A stretch of DNA of 36,112 nucleotides from G963692885 sp964657395. Lineage in GTDB: Bacteria; Acidobacteriota; Terriglobia; Terriglobales; Acidobacteriaceae. This document shows positions 7,958 to 16,140 of the stretch, piece by piece. The notes under the pieces were generated by a model. It was given only the letters and a program-made list of their open reading frames with translations. It was not told the origin of the DNA and did not search any database. The DNA lies in assembly GCA_964657395.1 (NCBI GenBank), contig CAZZUX010000028.1, positions 1 to 36,112 on the forward strand, in the 5' to 3' direction. Made by a program: the position numbers and the translations under genes. Position 1 is the first letter of the stretch. Each line of letters starts with the position of its first letter.

Positions 7958-9978
7958 ATGCCCCGGTTCATGACTAATCTTCTTTCAGCATCCTGCCTGC
8001 TTTCGGCGCTTTGTATGTATGGCCAGTCGCCGACACTGCTGGTGGATGCGGACCATCGCCCGGCTACGAGCCTGAATGGTGACTGGCACTACATCGTTGA
8101 TCCCTATCGCAATGGTCTTGGCGCGCCGGGGTCCACGCCGAACGTGAAGCAGGATATGCCAAGTGAGACGGGCTTTGCGGCCAATAAGCACTTCGACCTG
8201 GGCGGGCCGCTGCTGGAATATGACTTCGCGAAGTCGCCGACACTGAAGGTGCCGGGTGACTGGAACACGCAGGCAGCGAAGCTGTACTACTACGAAGGCC
8301 TGCTGTGGTATCAGCGGGACTTCGAATATCACGCCAGGCGCGACCACAAAGTGTTTCTGCATTTCGGCGCGGTGAATTACCAGGCTTCCGTGTTTGTGAA
8401 TGACAAGCATGTCTGTGAGCACGAGGGCGGCTTTACAGAGTTCGATTGTGATGTAACAGAGGCGTTGAAGGACGGCAGCAACTTTGCGGTGATCGCGGTG
8501 GACAACACGCGCAAGCCGGAGAGAGTGCCCACCATGAAAACGGACTGGTGGAATTATGGCGGCATCACGCGGGATGTATCGCTGATAGAAGTGCCGGCCA
8601 GTTTTGTGGATGATTACGGGCTGGCATTGGACCGCGGAGAGGCAGCAGACAGTCACGGTCACATATCGGGCTATGTGCATGTGGTTGGCGCGGCTGCTGG
8701 AACGACTGTGACGGTACGCATTCCGGAACTGAAGATCAGCAAGACTGCGGCGACCGATGGCGAGGGCAAGGCGGTGTTCGCTCTGGATGCGCAGGGGCTG
8801 GAGCGGTGGTCGCCGGAACATCCAAAGCTGTACAAGGTGGAGCTGGAAGCAGGCGCGGACAAGCTGACGGATGACGTGGGCTTTCGGACGGTGGAGGTGC
8901 AGGGCGAAAAGATACTGCTGAACGGGAAGGTGATGTCGCTGCGTGGCGTGTGTATTCATGCGGAGGCGCCATATCACACGGGGCGCGCGAATACTGATAA
9001 AGACATGCAGACTCTGCTGGACTGGGTGCACGAACTGAACGGAAACTTTGTGCGCCTGGCTCACTATCCACACGACTCGAAGATGACGCGACTGGCGGAT
9101 AAGATGGGCATCCTGGTGTGGTCGGAAGTGCCGGTGTACTGGGGCATTCACTGGGAGAGTGACGCGACCTTTCAGATCGCAAAGCAGCAGCTGGATGAGG
9201 AGATACGCCGCGACCGGAACAGAGCCTCGATCATCCTGTGGTCNNNNNNNNNNNNNNNNNNNNNNNNNNNNNNNNNNNNNNNNNNNNNNNNNNNNNNNNN
9301 NNNNNNNNNNNNNNNNNNNNNNNNNNNNNNNNNNNNNNNNNNNAGCTGGATGAGGAGATACGCCGCGACCGGAACAGAGCCTCGATCATCCTGTGGTCTG
9401 TGGCAAACGAGACGCCGATCAGTGAGGAGCGGACCAGCTTTCTGCACAGGCTGGCGGAGGAAGCACGTTCGCAGGATGGGACGCGGCTGATCACAGCGGC
9501 GCTCCTGCCGCACCAGGAAAAGAATCCGGACGGAACAAAAACGATCATCCTTGACGATCCACTGGGGCAGTACCTGGATGTGATTGGCCTCAACGAATAT
9601 GTGGGCTGGTATGGCGGCGTGCCGGAAGACCTGCGCACGCTGGTGTGGCAGGATCCGCTGCAGAAGCCGGTGATTGCGAGCGAATTCGGCGCGGGTGCGA
9701 AGGCCGGCCTGCACGGCGACGCAAACGCGAAGTTCACGGAGGAGTACCAGGCGCGGGTCTATAAGGAGCAGATGGCGATGTTTGGCAAGATGCCATTTGT
9801 AGCTGGCACGACGCCGTGGATTCTGATGGACTTTCGTTCGCCGGTGCGCCTGCTGCCCGGCATCCAGGATGACTTCAACCGCAAAGGGCTGATTTCCGAC
9901 CAGGGACAGAAGAAGGCAGCGTTCCAGGTGCTGCGCGAGGTGTATGCGGCGAAGGCGAAGGCGGCGGCGGCTCAATAG
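7958..9978 (+). CDS. Secreted GH2 beta-glucuronidase/beta-galactosidase, interrupted by an assembly gap
   Basis: Hydrolyses terminal beta-glycosides, probably in the periplasm. A signal peptide spans residues 1-23 (hydrophobic run ending CMYGQS). Then come the GH2 sugar-binding jelly roll (YEGLLWYQRDF, WWNYGGITRDV), the immunoglobulin-like domain and the TIM barrel. The sequence is broken by 100 Ns, but the 55 bases on either side are identical. Removing the Ns and one copy gives 1866 nt, an unbroken 621-residue frame. In that frame the acid/base is E433 (SVANETP) and the nucleophile E524 (ASEFGAG), 91 residues apart exactly as in E. coli GusA (E413/E504). NRKG at 589-592 fits the NxK motif that recognises the uronate carboxylate, favouring beta-glucuronidase. 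Start ATG 7958 has AGGAG 10 nt upstream. As written the reading frame shifts across the gap, so automatic calls will split it in two. Confidence 0.9.
9189..9243 (+). repeat. 55-bp direct repeat, left copy at assembly gap
   Basis: This segment is identical to 9344-9398 and abuts the run of Ns. Both copies encode the same GH2 residues (LDEEIRRDRNRASIILW). It is best read as one genomic segment present at the ends of two overlapping contigs. Confidence 0.95.
9244..9343. other. Assembly gap of 100 N (probably spurious)
   Basis: Exactly 100 Ns, a conventional placeholder for unknown gap size. Identical 55-bp sequences flank it, and the coding frame is restored when the gap and one copy are removed. 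The real gap is therefore probably zero, with a 55-bp contig overlap. Confidence 0.95.
9344..9398 (+). repeat. 55-bp direct repeat, right copy at assembly gap
   Basis: Identical to 9189-9243 and begins at the first base after the Ns. The GH2 sequence continues from here through the acid/base motif without a break. Confidence 0.95.
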
Positions 9979-10136
9979 ACTCTGGCCTGCAGTTGGCCGG
10001 GAGCAATCGAGGTGACGCTTCTGCGTTCTGGAGTCGTGTGAACAAAGGCATGCGCCTGCGAATTAATGCCGAGAGTGCGGATAGAGTGAAGCTGAAGCTG
10101 CATCGTATCTCGCAAAGGCGGACGTGACGATCTAAC

Positions 10137-12053
10137 ATGGCGATTCTCGATTTACTGTTTGGCCGGCCTCTTGCGACGGCGGAGGAAGGGGCTGAACATG
10201 TGGGCCCTGTCTCCGGAGTGCCGATCTTCGGCTTGGATGCGCTCAGTTCCGCAGCGTACGGTCCGGAAGCGGCGCTGACGCTGCTGATCCCACTGGGACT
10301 TGTCGGCGTTCACTACATCGTGCCCATCATTGCGGCCATCCTCGCGCTGCTGATCATCGTCTTCTTTTCCTATCGACAGACGATCGATGCTTATCCGAAT
10401 GGCGGTGGCTCCTACACGGTGGCGTCTGAGAACCTGGGGCCACATGCGGGATTGCTGGCCGCCTCGGCGCTGATGATCGATTACGTGCTGACAGCGGCGG
10501 TCGGCATCTCTGCTGGTGTGGGCGCTCTGGTATCCGCTCTTCCGAAGCTGCAGCCGCACACGCTCGGACTTTGCCTGCTGATCCTGCTGATCCTGACCGT
10601 GGTGAACATGCGCGGCGTGCGCGAGGCGGGGGTTTTCTTCACGGCGCCTACCTACCTGTTCATCGGCACGCTGTTGATACTCATCGGCGTGGGACTGTTC
10701 AAGGCTGTGGCGGCTGGCGGCCATCCGCACGCGGTTGTCGCGCCGCCGGCTTTTCCGAACAGTGTCGGGAGCCTTTCGCACCTTGCCCTGGTATGGCTGC
10801 TGATCAAAGTGTTTTCCAGCGGCTGTACTGCGATGACCGGGGTAGAGGCAGTGAGTAATGGAACCCCGGCATTTCGCGAACCGAATACCAAGACTGCCAA
10901 GACCACGCTAACGATTATTATTGCCACCTTGATTGTGCTGCTGGCTGGGATTGCGCTGCTGTGCCGCGCCTACGGTGTGGGGGCGACTGATCCGAACGGC
11001 GCGAATTATCAGAGTGTGCTGTCCATGCTGCTGGGTGCGGTGATGGGTCGCGGCTGGTTCTATTACCTGACGATTGCGGCCATCCTGCTGGTGCTTTCCC
11101 TTTCGGCGAATACAGCATTTGCTGACTTTCCGAGGCTGACCCGGGCCATCGCCATGAACGATTATCTGCCGCATGTATTCATCGTGCGTGGCAGACGGCT
11201 GCTGTACTCGCATGGTGTTTATGCGCTGGTCGGGTTTACCGCTGTTTTGTTGATTGTCTTCCGCGGAGTGACCGACAAACTGATTCCGCTGTATGCCATC
11301 GGGGCATTTACCGCGTTCACGCTCTCGCAAGCGGGCATGGTTATGCACTGGCATCGTAGCAAGGAAGAGCACCGGGGCTCGCATATGTTCGTAAATGGCC
11401 TGGGCGCAATTGCGACAGGCATTACGACGGTGGTCGTACTGGTAGCCAAGTTCGTCGATGGTGCATGGATCACGGCCTTGCTGGTGCCGCTTCTGATTTT
11501 CACGATGTTCAAGGTGAAGCGCCATTACGAGACAGTCGCGAGTGAGATTGAGAATGCAGCGGCCATGACCACTATCGATATTGAGCCGCCCCTGGTGGTA
11601 ATACCGTTCGATCGCTGGAGCCGCATCACCGAAAAGGCGATCCGATTTGCGCTGATGCTTTCGAGCGATGTGCATGCTGTCCACGTGGATACGCATACGG
11701 ATGAAGAGAGCAAGGAAGAGTATGAGCAAGGGGGCAACTTCCGCAAGGTCTGGGACGAGAAAATCGAGCAGCCCTTGAAAGCGGCCAAGCTGGCGGTACC
11801 GGAACTGGTAGTTGTGAAATCGCCATTTCGCTTCGTGATTGCTCCGATTGTCGAGTACATCCTGAATATCGAGCGCAGCAATACACATCGCCAGATTGCT
11901 GTGCTGGTGCCTGAACTGGTCGTAAGTCACTGGTACCAGAACCTGCTGCATAATCATCGCGCGCAGGCATTGAAGATCTACCTGCTCTTGAAAGGCAACC
12001 AGCGGATCGTAGTGATCAACATCCCCTGGTACCTGGAGAATAAGGGCAAGTAG
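10137..12053 (+). CDS. APC-superfamily permease, KimA-type potassium transporter
   Basis: Inner-membrane transporter of 638 residues with about 12 membrane segments to residue ~465 and a cytosolic C-terminal domain of about 170 residues. Signature sequences match the KimA (YdaO) branch of KUP/APC: LDALSSAAYGPEAA, YPNGGGSYTVASENLG and SGCTAMTGVEAVSNG. D34, Y41, T234 and E237 have the spacing of the potassium-site residues D36, Y43, T230 and E233 of Bacillus KimA as I recall them. The likely role is proton-coupled K+ uptake. In Firmicutes KimA is controlled by c-di-AMP; I saw no c-di-AMP riboswitch in the 158-nt leader, though the C-terminal domain could bind a ligand. Generic annotation would be 'APC family permease'. 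No strong ribosome binding site is visible. It converges with the next gene with 18 nt between stops. Confidence 0.85.
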   Translation: MAILDLLFGRPLATAEEGAEHVGPVSGVPIFGLDALSSAAYGPEAALTLLIPLGLVGVHYIVPIIAAILALLIIVFFSYRQTIDAYPNGGGSYTVASENLGPHAGLLAASALMIDYVLTAAVGISAGVGALVSALPKLQPHTLGLCLLILLILTVVNMRGVREAGVFFTAPTYLFIGTLLILIGVGLFKAVAAGGHPHAVVAPPAFPNSVGSLSHLALVWLLIKVFSSGCTAMTGVEAVSNGTPAFREPNTKTAKTTLTIIIATLIVLLAGIALLCRAYGVGATDPNGANYQSVLSMLLGAVMGRGWFYYLTIAAILLVLSLSANTAFADFPRLTRAIAMNDYLPHVFIVRGRRLLYSHGVYALVGFTAVLLIVFRGVTDKLIPLYAIGAFTAFTLSQAGMVMHWHRSKEEHRGSHMFVNGLGAIATGITTVVVLVAKFVDGAWITALLVPLLIFTMFKVKRHYETVASEIENAAAMTTIDIEPPLVVIPFDRWSRITEKAIRFALMLSSDVHAVHVDTHTDEESKEEYEQGGNFRKVWDEKIEQPLKAAKLAVPELVVVKSPFRFVIAPIVEYILNIERSNTHRQIAVLVPELVVSHWYQNLLHNHRAQALKIYLLLKGNQRIVVINIPWYLENKGK

Positions 12054-12071
12054 ATTCAATTGTTGGGCGAC

Positions 12072-13268
12072 TCACGCAGTCACTTCAATCCGCCTCCCGA
12101 GCCAGAACGTGCGGAAGCGAATAAAGAGATCTACTGCTATTTCACCCAGGCCGCGTGATGGGATAACTGCCGGTTCCGGTTCCCGGATGGAAGCTGGAGG
12201 CGTGGGTAAAGAATTCACACGCATGGCGGGAGAGTGCTCGATCACAGGCAGCGCGGGGCGCAGTGCACACTCGCGGACGTAAACGGCCATGGGCTGGTGG
12301 GCGTCAGCCGCACGGCTTCGAAGCTGCGAATGTTCCGTGTGAGAGAGCCGCAAATTGATGGAGATGGAGCGGAGCACGGCAGCTGACCTTTGCATTGCGT
12401 CGTTTGCAAGCGTTGAGTCCGCAGGCTTTGCTTTGGGCGAAAGCGCCAGGGTCTTCCCGGGTTTGTTGATGGCTGAGGCCCCGGTCACCGGTGTCTTCGC
12501 ATCTTGCACTGGACGCATTTGGAAGCCGCCTTTGCCGCTTTTCGATGCCCCCTCCAAACGCACTCCATTCTCGCGAAGGCTCTTCATGAGTTCGGCCCGG
12601 AAATCGGGCCGACCGGTTGTGCGCGAAGTGGATGCGGGACTTGCCGGCAGGGCGGCCTGAACGGCGGCTTTTGCAGCTGGACGGCGAATGGCGGTTCTGC
12701 TTTCGGGCTTCGCCGATACAGTTCGTACGCCAGGGGCTTCAACCCTCGTCGCTTTCCTGCCCGGCTGAGCAGCCTTCGTAGTCCTGGGCCGAGTTGATCG
12801 AACTGTCGCGGGGATAGCCGCGACTTCCTGCGCAGCCTGGGCCACGATTTTGCCGGTCGCTTTCGGCCGAGCCTCTCTTTTGGCAGAGGGGATTTTCGAA
12901 GCGACTGCTAAATTTTGAACCGGCGAATCAATCGCGGTAATCCCGGCAGTGAAAAAAGCCTTCGGAGCAGACACACCGATCGAGGAGGCAGGAGGCGGTG
13001 CGACAGGCTTCCTGGGCGTCAGCAAGGTCGCGAGATCATGGGTCACATCGAGAGGGAGGTCGTGGCCGATGTGCCTGGGTATTCCAGATCGTGTCGGACG
13101 TCGCAAGCGTTCTGCAGCGAGGGCTTCCTGGTAGGTGACTTCACGCACGCCCTCGGCTGGAGACTGCGACCGTGACCCGGCCGGCTGGGTTGCTGTCCAG
13201 GCCTGAAAGCGGTCCATGACTCCATTCAGATTTTCGAGCGGACCGTTCTGGGTGCGAGTTGGGGGCAT
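12072..13268 (-). CDS. Uncharacterised disordered protein with ribbon-helix-helix/MobC-like segment
   Basis: I do not recognise a named family. The 398-residue protein has a polar N-terminus, then a long Ala/Pro/Lys/Arg/Thr-rich stretch (about 85-300) that looks disordered and basic. Residues 303-337, with INLRLSHTEHSQL and AVYVRECALR, resemble the strand-helix-helix pattern of ribbon-helix-helix or MobC-type DNA-binding domains (the xYxRexAL ending is typical). A short hydrophobic/basic C-terminus ends at LFIRFRTFWLGRRIEVTA. There is no signal peptide. AGGAGAG lies 9 nt before the ATG. It stands alone on the minus strand between a transporter and a porin, with no relaxase, plasmid or transposase genes nearby, so a mobilisation role is not supported. 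A nucleoid- or DNA-associated role is a guess. Confidence 0.7.
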   Translation of the reverse strand: MPPTRTQNGPLENLNGVMDRFQAWTATQPAGSRSQSPAEGVREVTYQEALAAERLRRPTRSGIPRHIGHDLPLDVTHDLATLLTPRKPVAPPPASSIGVSAPKAFFTAGITAIDSPVQNLAVASKIPSAKREARPKATGKIVAQAAQEVAAIPATVRSTRPRTTKAAQPGRKATRVEAPGVRTVSAKPESRTAIRRPAAKAAVQAALPASPASTSRTTGRPDFRAELMKSLRENGVRLEGASKSGKGGFQMRPVQDAKTPVTGASAINKPGKTLALSPKAKPADSTLANDAMQRSAAVLRSISINLRLSHTEHSQLRSRAADAHQPMAVYVRECALRPALPVIEHSPAMRVNSLPTPPASIREPEPAVIPSRGLGEIAVDLFIRFRTFWLGRRIEVTA

Positions 13269-13723
13269 ATCGTGGCTCTCTCCTGTGCTACGAAGAAAAG
13301 GATAAAAGCGAAAGGCGGGAATGCAGCGAGGATTTCACAGCACTCGGGCTGACAGAGTTCCGTTTCGGGAGGGTACGCGAAGCGGAGTCGTAACGGGAAC
13401 TGCACTGATGCGTGGCAGGATTATGATGCGGAGCCTGCTGTTTTCGGCAGGCCCGGCAATGGTCGGTCACGACGCGGCTAGTTTACGGGTGAGGCCAGGC
13501 TGAACAACCCCGGAATTTTTTACCCGCTCTTCATGAATATGCGATGAAGCTGGGTTTCACTAGAGACTGGGCTCTTCCCGGGCCCGAAGGTCGAAGCAGG
13601 TCGGTGCAGCTGCGCTGGCTGCGATGTTTCAGCGGGAGTCTGAGCAGGAAGTGAAAGTGGATGGGCAGACGGTCGCCGGCATGCCGGTGGGCAGCCGCTG
13701 AATTACGCTGTATCGGAAGGAAC
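13269..13723. other. 455-nt intergenic region between divergent genes
   Basis: It separates the minus-strand RHH-like gene from the plus-strand porin and must carry both promoters, though no convincing -35/-10 pair was found by eye. It holds a hairpin at 13433-13452 (GCCTGCTG-TTTT-CGGCAGGC, one G-T pair) without a following T-tract. A 60-codon plus-strand frame at 13321-13503 lacks a ribosome binding site and a protein-like composition, so I do not call it. Confidence 0.5.
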
Positions 13724-15184
13724 ATGACGCTGGGTAACTGGAAGTGGTTGTGGCTGCTGCTGGCCGGGGGAATCGTGTGCGCGAGACTGGCGTCTGCGCA
13801 GAACGCCGCGCCGGCCCCTGTTTCGGACCAGCAGCCGACGTTTATGAAGCTGCTGTCTGACAAGGGCGAGCACGATCTTGAAAATGAGCGGTGGAATGCC
13901 TACGGCCAGTTCACTTATATCTATGGATGGAAGCAGGCTTTCGACGCCAAGTACACCAATCTCGATGGCAGCATCAACTCGCTGCTGCCTCTGCCTGAGC
14001 AGAGTTTTACCGGGTCGGCTACTGCATACCTGGGCGCACGGGCGTGGAAGGGTGCAGAGTTTTATTTTGTACCGGAAGTGATTTCAGAGAAGCCGCTCTC
14101 CAACCTGAAGGGACTTGGCGGCGCGGTGCAGGACTTCGAGTTGCAGAAGGGCGGCGCAGAAACGCCGACACTGTATGTCTCGCGAGTGTATGTCAAGCAG
14201 ACGGTGGGCCTGGGAGGAGATGCGGTCAAAGAAGAGTCAGGTCCAACCCAGCTGGGAGAGACAGTAGACAGCCGGCGGCTGGTGTTTGTAGTCGGCAACT
14301 TCAGCATCCTGGATTTTTTCGACAAGAATGCTTTCGACATTGATCCACGGCAAGGCATATTCAACCTGGCGTTTCTCACTTACGCTGCATACGACTTTGC
14401 TTCGAATGCGCGCGGTTACTCCTATGGCGGAGTGGCGGAAGGTTACTGGGACAAGTGGGCGCTGCGGTATGGCCGGATCACGCCGCCGCTGCAGCCGAAC
14501 CAGTTGCAGACCGACTACAGGCTGTTCAAGTACTACGGCGACCAGGTGGAGCTGGAGCACAAGCACGAGGCCCACGGCGGCGGGACGGTGCGGTTGCTGG
14601 TTTACCGTAATAACGAGAACATTGGCAGGTTCAGTGATGCGATCGGGGCCTACCGTGCCGACCCCGGAAAGAACGCAGCGGCCTGTACTGCTTTCAACTA
14701 CGGTTCGAACAATGCAACGGCACCGGATCTGTGCTGGGTGCGCAAGCCAAACGTGAAGGCGGGCATCGGTCTGTTTGGTGAACAGTATGTTGCGCGGGAC
14801 ATCGGCGTGTTTGCGCGTGGCATGTATGCTGATGGAAAAACGGAAGTGGATGCGTATACCTCGACGGACCGTTCGCTGACGGTTGGAGTGCTGGCGAAGG
14901 GGTCGACCTGGTCGCGGCCTGGTGACGTAGCGGGTGGCGGGTATAACCTGGGCTGGATTTCATCGACGCATGCCGAGTATCTGAAGATGGGCGGTATCGA
15001 CGGGTTCGTCGGAGATGGAACGATCCGCGCATCGTCGGAGCGTGCGATCGATGCTTTCTACAGTTTCAATTTTCATAAGGGGCTGTGGCTGGCAGGGGAT
15101 TATCAGCGGATCACGAACCCAGGGTTCAATACCGATCGGGGCCCGGTGAATATCCTGAGCGTGAAGATTCATGGAGAGTTTTAG
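13724..15184 (+). CDS. OprB-type carbohydrate-selective porin
   Basis: Outer-membrane beta-barrel for passive sugar uptake. The 486-residue protein starts with a signal peptide (MTLGNWKWLWLLLAGGIVCA, cleavage near LASA-Q). The mature part has alternating aromatic/polar strands: WNAYGQFTYIYGWKQAF near the N-terminus, RLVFVVGNFSILDFFDKNAF in the middle, and HAEYLKMGGIDGFVGDG, IDAFYSFNFHKGLWLAGDYQ and a terminal Phe at the C-terminus. That order and the final aromatic residue fit the OprB family. ATG 13724 is preceded by GGAAGG 3 nt away, a close spacing. The porin lies among secreted glycosidases, suggesting it admits oligosaccharides to the periplasm; substrate is unknown. Other barrel families such as alginate porins are less likely. 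Confidence 0.85.
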   Translation: MTLGNWKWLWLLLAGGIVCARLASAQNAAPAPVSDQQPTFMKLLSDKGEHDLENERWNAYGQFTYIYGWKQAFDAKYTNLDGSINSLLPLPEQSFTGSATAYLGARAWKGAEFYFVPEVISEKPLSNLKGLGGAVQDFELQKGGAETPTLYVSRVYVKQTVGLGGDAVKEESGPTQLGETVDSRRLVFVVGNFSILDFFDKNAFDIDPRQGIFNLAFLTYAAYDFASNARGYSYGGVAEGYWDKWALRYGRITPPLQPNQLQTDYRLFKYYGDQVELEHKHEAHGGGTVRLLVYRNNENIGRFSDAIGAYRADPGKNAAACTAFNYGSNNATAPDLCWVRKPNVKAGIGLFGEQYVARDIGVFARGMYADGKTEVDAYTSTDRSLTVGVLAKGSTWSRPGDVAGGGYNLGWISSTHAEYLKMGGIDGFVGDGTIRASSERAIDAFYSFNFHKGLWLAGDYQRITNPGFNTDRGPVNILSVKIHGEF

Positions 15185-15257
15185 ATCGTTCGCTGCGGCG
15201 GTCCACCCAAGAGGTGTAGTCGGAAGATTGATAGATAGCTGCTACACTGCCTGCGAG

Positions 15258-15276
15258 CGGGGAAAACACTTCCCCG
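15258..15276. repeat. Inverted repeat (hairpin) ahead of a small membrane-protein gene
   Basis: CGGGGAA and TTCCCCG form a perfect 7-bp stem around the loop AACAC. The hairpin ends 8 nt before the ATG at 15285, so it could mask initiation of that gene. There is no T-tract, so it is not a standard terminator for the porin gene. Confidence 0.5.
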
Positions 15277-15284
15277 GATCCTGT

Positions 15285-15548
15285 ATGCAACATCCTCCTC
15301 GAAGCCTGAAGTGCCAGCTTCTGATGATGCTTGGCCTGGCGTTGTTCTTAGCCGCGCTATTGCTTCAGATGACGACACTGCACCACGTTTTGGCAGCTGT
15401 GTTCTTGCTTCCATTCGTTCTGCTTTTCGGCCTGGTGCTCGTACCGCCTTCGCTTTGGCCTGCCTTCGCTCAAGAGGAGCGCGTTGCAACTTCGGTCCTC
15501 TGCCGCACTGAGCGCTTTCAGCGCCCACCTCCCTCCTTCCAGAACTGA
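15285..15548 (+). CDS. Small membrane protein (uncharacterised)
   Basis: An 87-residue product with a basic N-terminus (RSLKC) and two closely spaced hydrophobic segments at about residues 12-28 and 32-56, followed by a polar C-terminal tail ending in a Pro-rich stretch. The likely topology is a hairpin with both ends in the cytoplasm. Function is unknown. An in-frame ATG at 15171 overlaps the porin end; I prefer 15285 because the extra 38 residues have poor protein character. No clear ribosome binding site is visible, and a hairpin lies directly upstream. It is followed 81 nt later by another small membrane protein gene. The call rests only on hydrophobic pattern and context. Confidence 0.5.
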   Translation: MQHPPRSLKCQLLMMLGLALFLAALLLQMTTLHHVLAAVFLLPFVLLFGLVLVPPSLWPAFAQEERVATSVLCRTERFQRPPPSFQN

Positions 15549-15629
15549 CTCCACACATACTGAAGCGCAGTGCGGCCCATTGTGGCTGCGGAAGCGCATC
15601 TTGTCCTCGCATTGTCAATGGAGGGATAG

Positions 15630-15977
15630 ATGGTTGTGTCGTGGTTGTTCCATGGATGCCTTGCTCTGCTCTTCATCTTCGCAGCGGCACTTCTGCTGCG
15701 CCACCCGCGTGACAGAAGAATGCGGAAAGCCAAACGTGAACTGCGTGTGTCGCGACTTTCGGGCATTGCCCTTGGCGCGATGTTGCTCGGGTTGCAAGCA
15801 ATTGTGCAGCCGGAAAGCAGGCACAACACTGCAGAACAGCAGAACGAGCCGGACACTGAAGACGGAAACGATGTGGAGTTGCGGGGCGATGCTGTTCTGC
15901 GTCAGCAGCTTCGTGGGATTCGCGACGGCCAGGATGAAAGTCGCCTGAGAGTGCAAAGCGACCAGTCAAGACGGTAA
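15630..15977 (+). CDS. Small membrane protein (uncharacterised)
   Basis: A 115-residue product with two hydrophobic segments (about 3-23 and 45-59) separated by a strongly basic loop (RHPRDRRMRKAKRELR), then an acidic/polar C-terminal tail with a Leu/Arg-rich end. The start is well supported: GGAGGG at 15620-15625 lies 4 nt before the ATG. Minus-strand frames across the same DNA lack such a start. The layout (two membrane helices, basic loop, charged tail) resembles short conserved acidobacterial membrane proteins as I recall them, but I cannot name a family. It lies between the porin and the mannosidase, and its role there is unknown. Confidence 0.6.
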   Translation: MVVSWLFHGCLALLFIFAAALLLRHPRDRRMRKAKRELRVSRLSGIALGAMLLGLQAIVQPESRHNTAEQQNEPDTEDGNDVELRGDAVLRQQLRGIRDGQDESRLRVQSDQSRR

Positions 15978-16103
15978 ACCAGGTCCCTACCCGCAGGCTG
16001 ATCCGGCTGGCATCTATTTTTTTCTTTGACTCACAGCGAAAGACAGCTTGAACAAAGGTTGCCTTGCTGCGGCTGATTGGGCATATCGCCTGCGGACACG
16101 CTA

Positions 16104-16123
16104 AGATGCCAACGTTGGTATCT
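16104..16123. promoter_or_regulatory. LacI-family-type operator upstream of the GH38 mannosidase
   Basis: AGATGCCAACGTTGGTATCT is a 20-bp palindrome with 9 of 10 base pairs symmetric (only G16108/T16119 breaks it). Its core CCAACGTTGG is perfect with a central CpG, the hallmark of LacI-family operators. It ends 17 nt before the GH38 ATG. A weak -10-like TAAGAT (16102-16107) overlaps its left half, so a bound protein would block transcription. No LacI-type regulator gene is in the window. Identity of the regulator is inference. Confidence 0.6.
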
Positions 16124-16140
16124 ATCGAGGACATACACGC

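Noticed and set aside
9159..9490. GH2 read as a frameshifted or split pseudogene
   Set aside because: The break is explained by the duplicated 55 bp and the N run; collapsing them restores the full frame.
9979..10136. c-di-AMP (ydaO-type) riboswitch ahead of the KimA-type gene
   Set aside because: I looked for the conserved G-rich and GGTGAA blocks and could not find them; a covariance search would settle it.
12072..13268. Mobilisation protein of an integrated plasmid
   Set aside because: Only a short segment resembles MobC/RHH; no relaxase, integrase, transposase or att repeats are nearby.
13321..13503. 60-codon plus-strand frame
   Set aside because: No ribosome binding site and no protein-like pattern; probably non-coding intergenic DNA.
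15984..16031. Intrinsic terminator with a seven-T run, or a TTGACT promoter, before GH38
   Set aside because: The T-run has no stable stem before it, and TTGACT lacks a -10 at the right distance.
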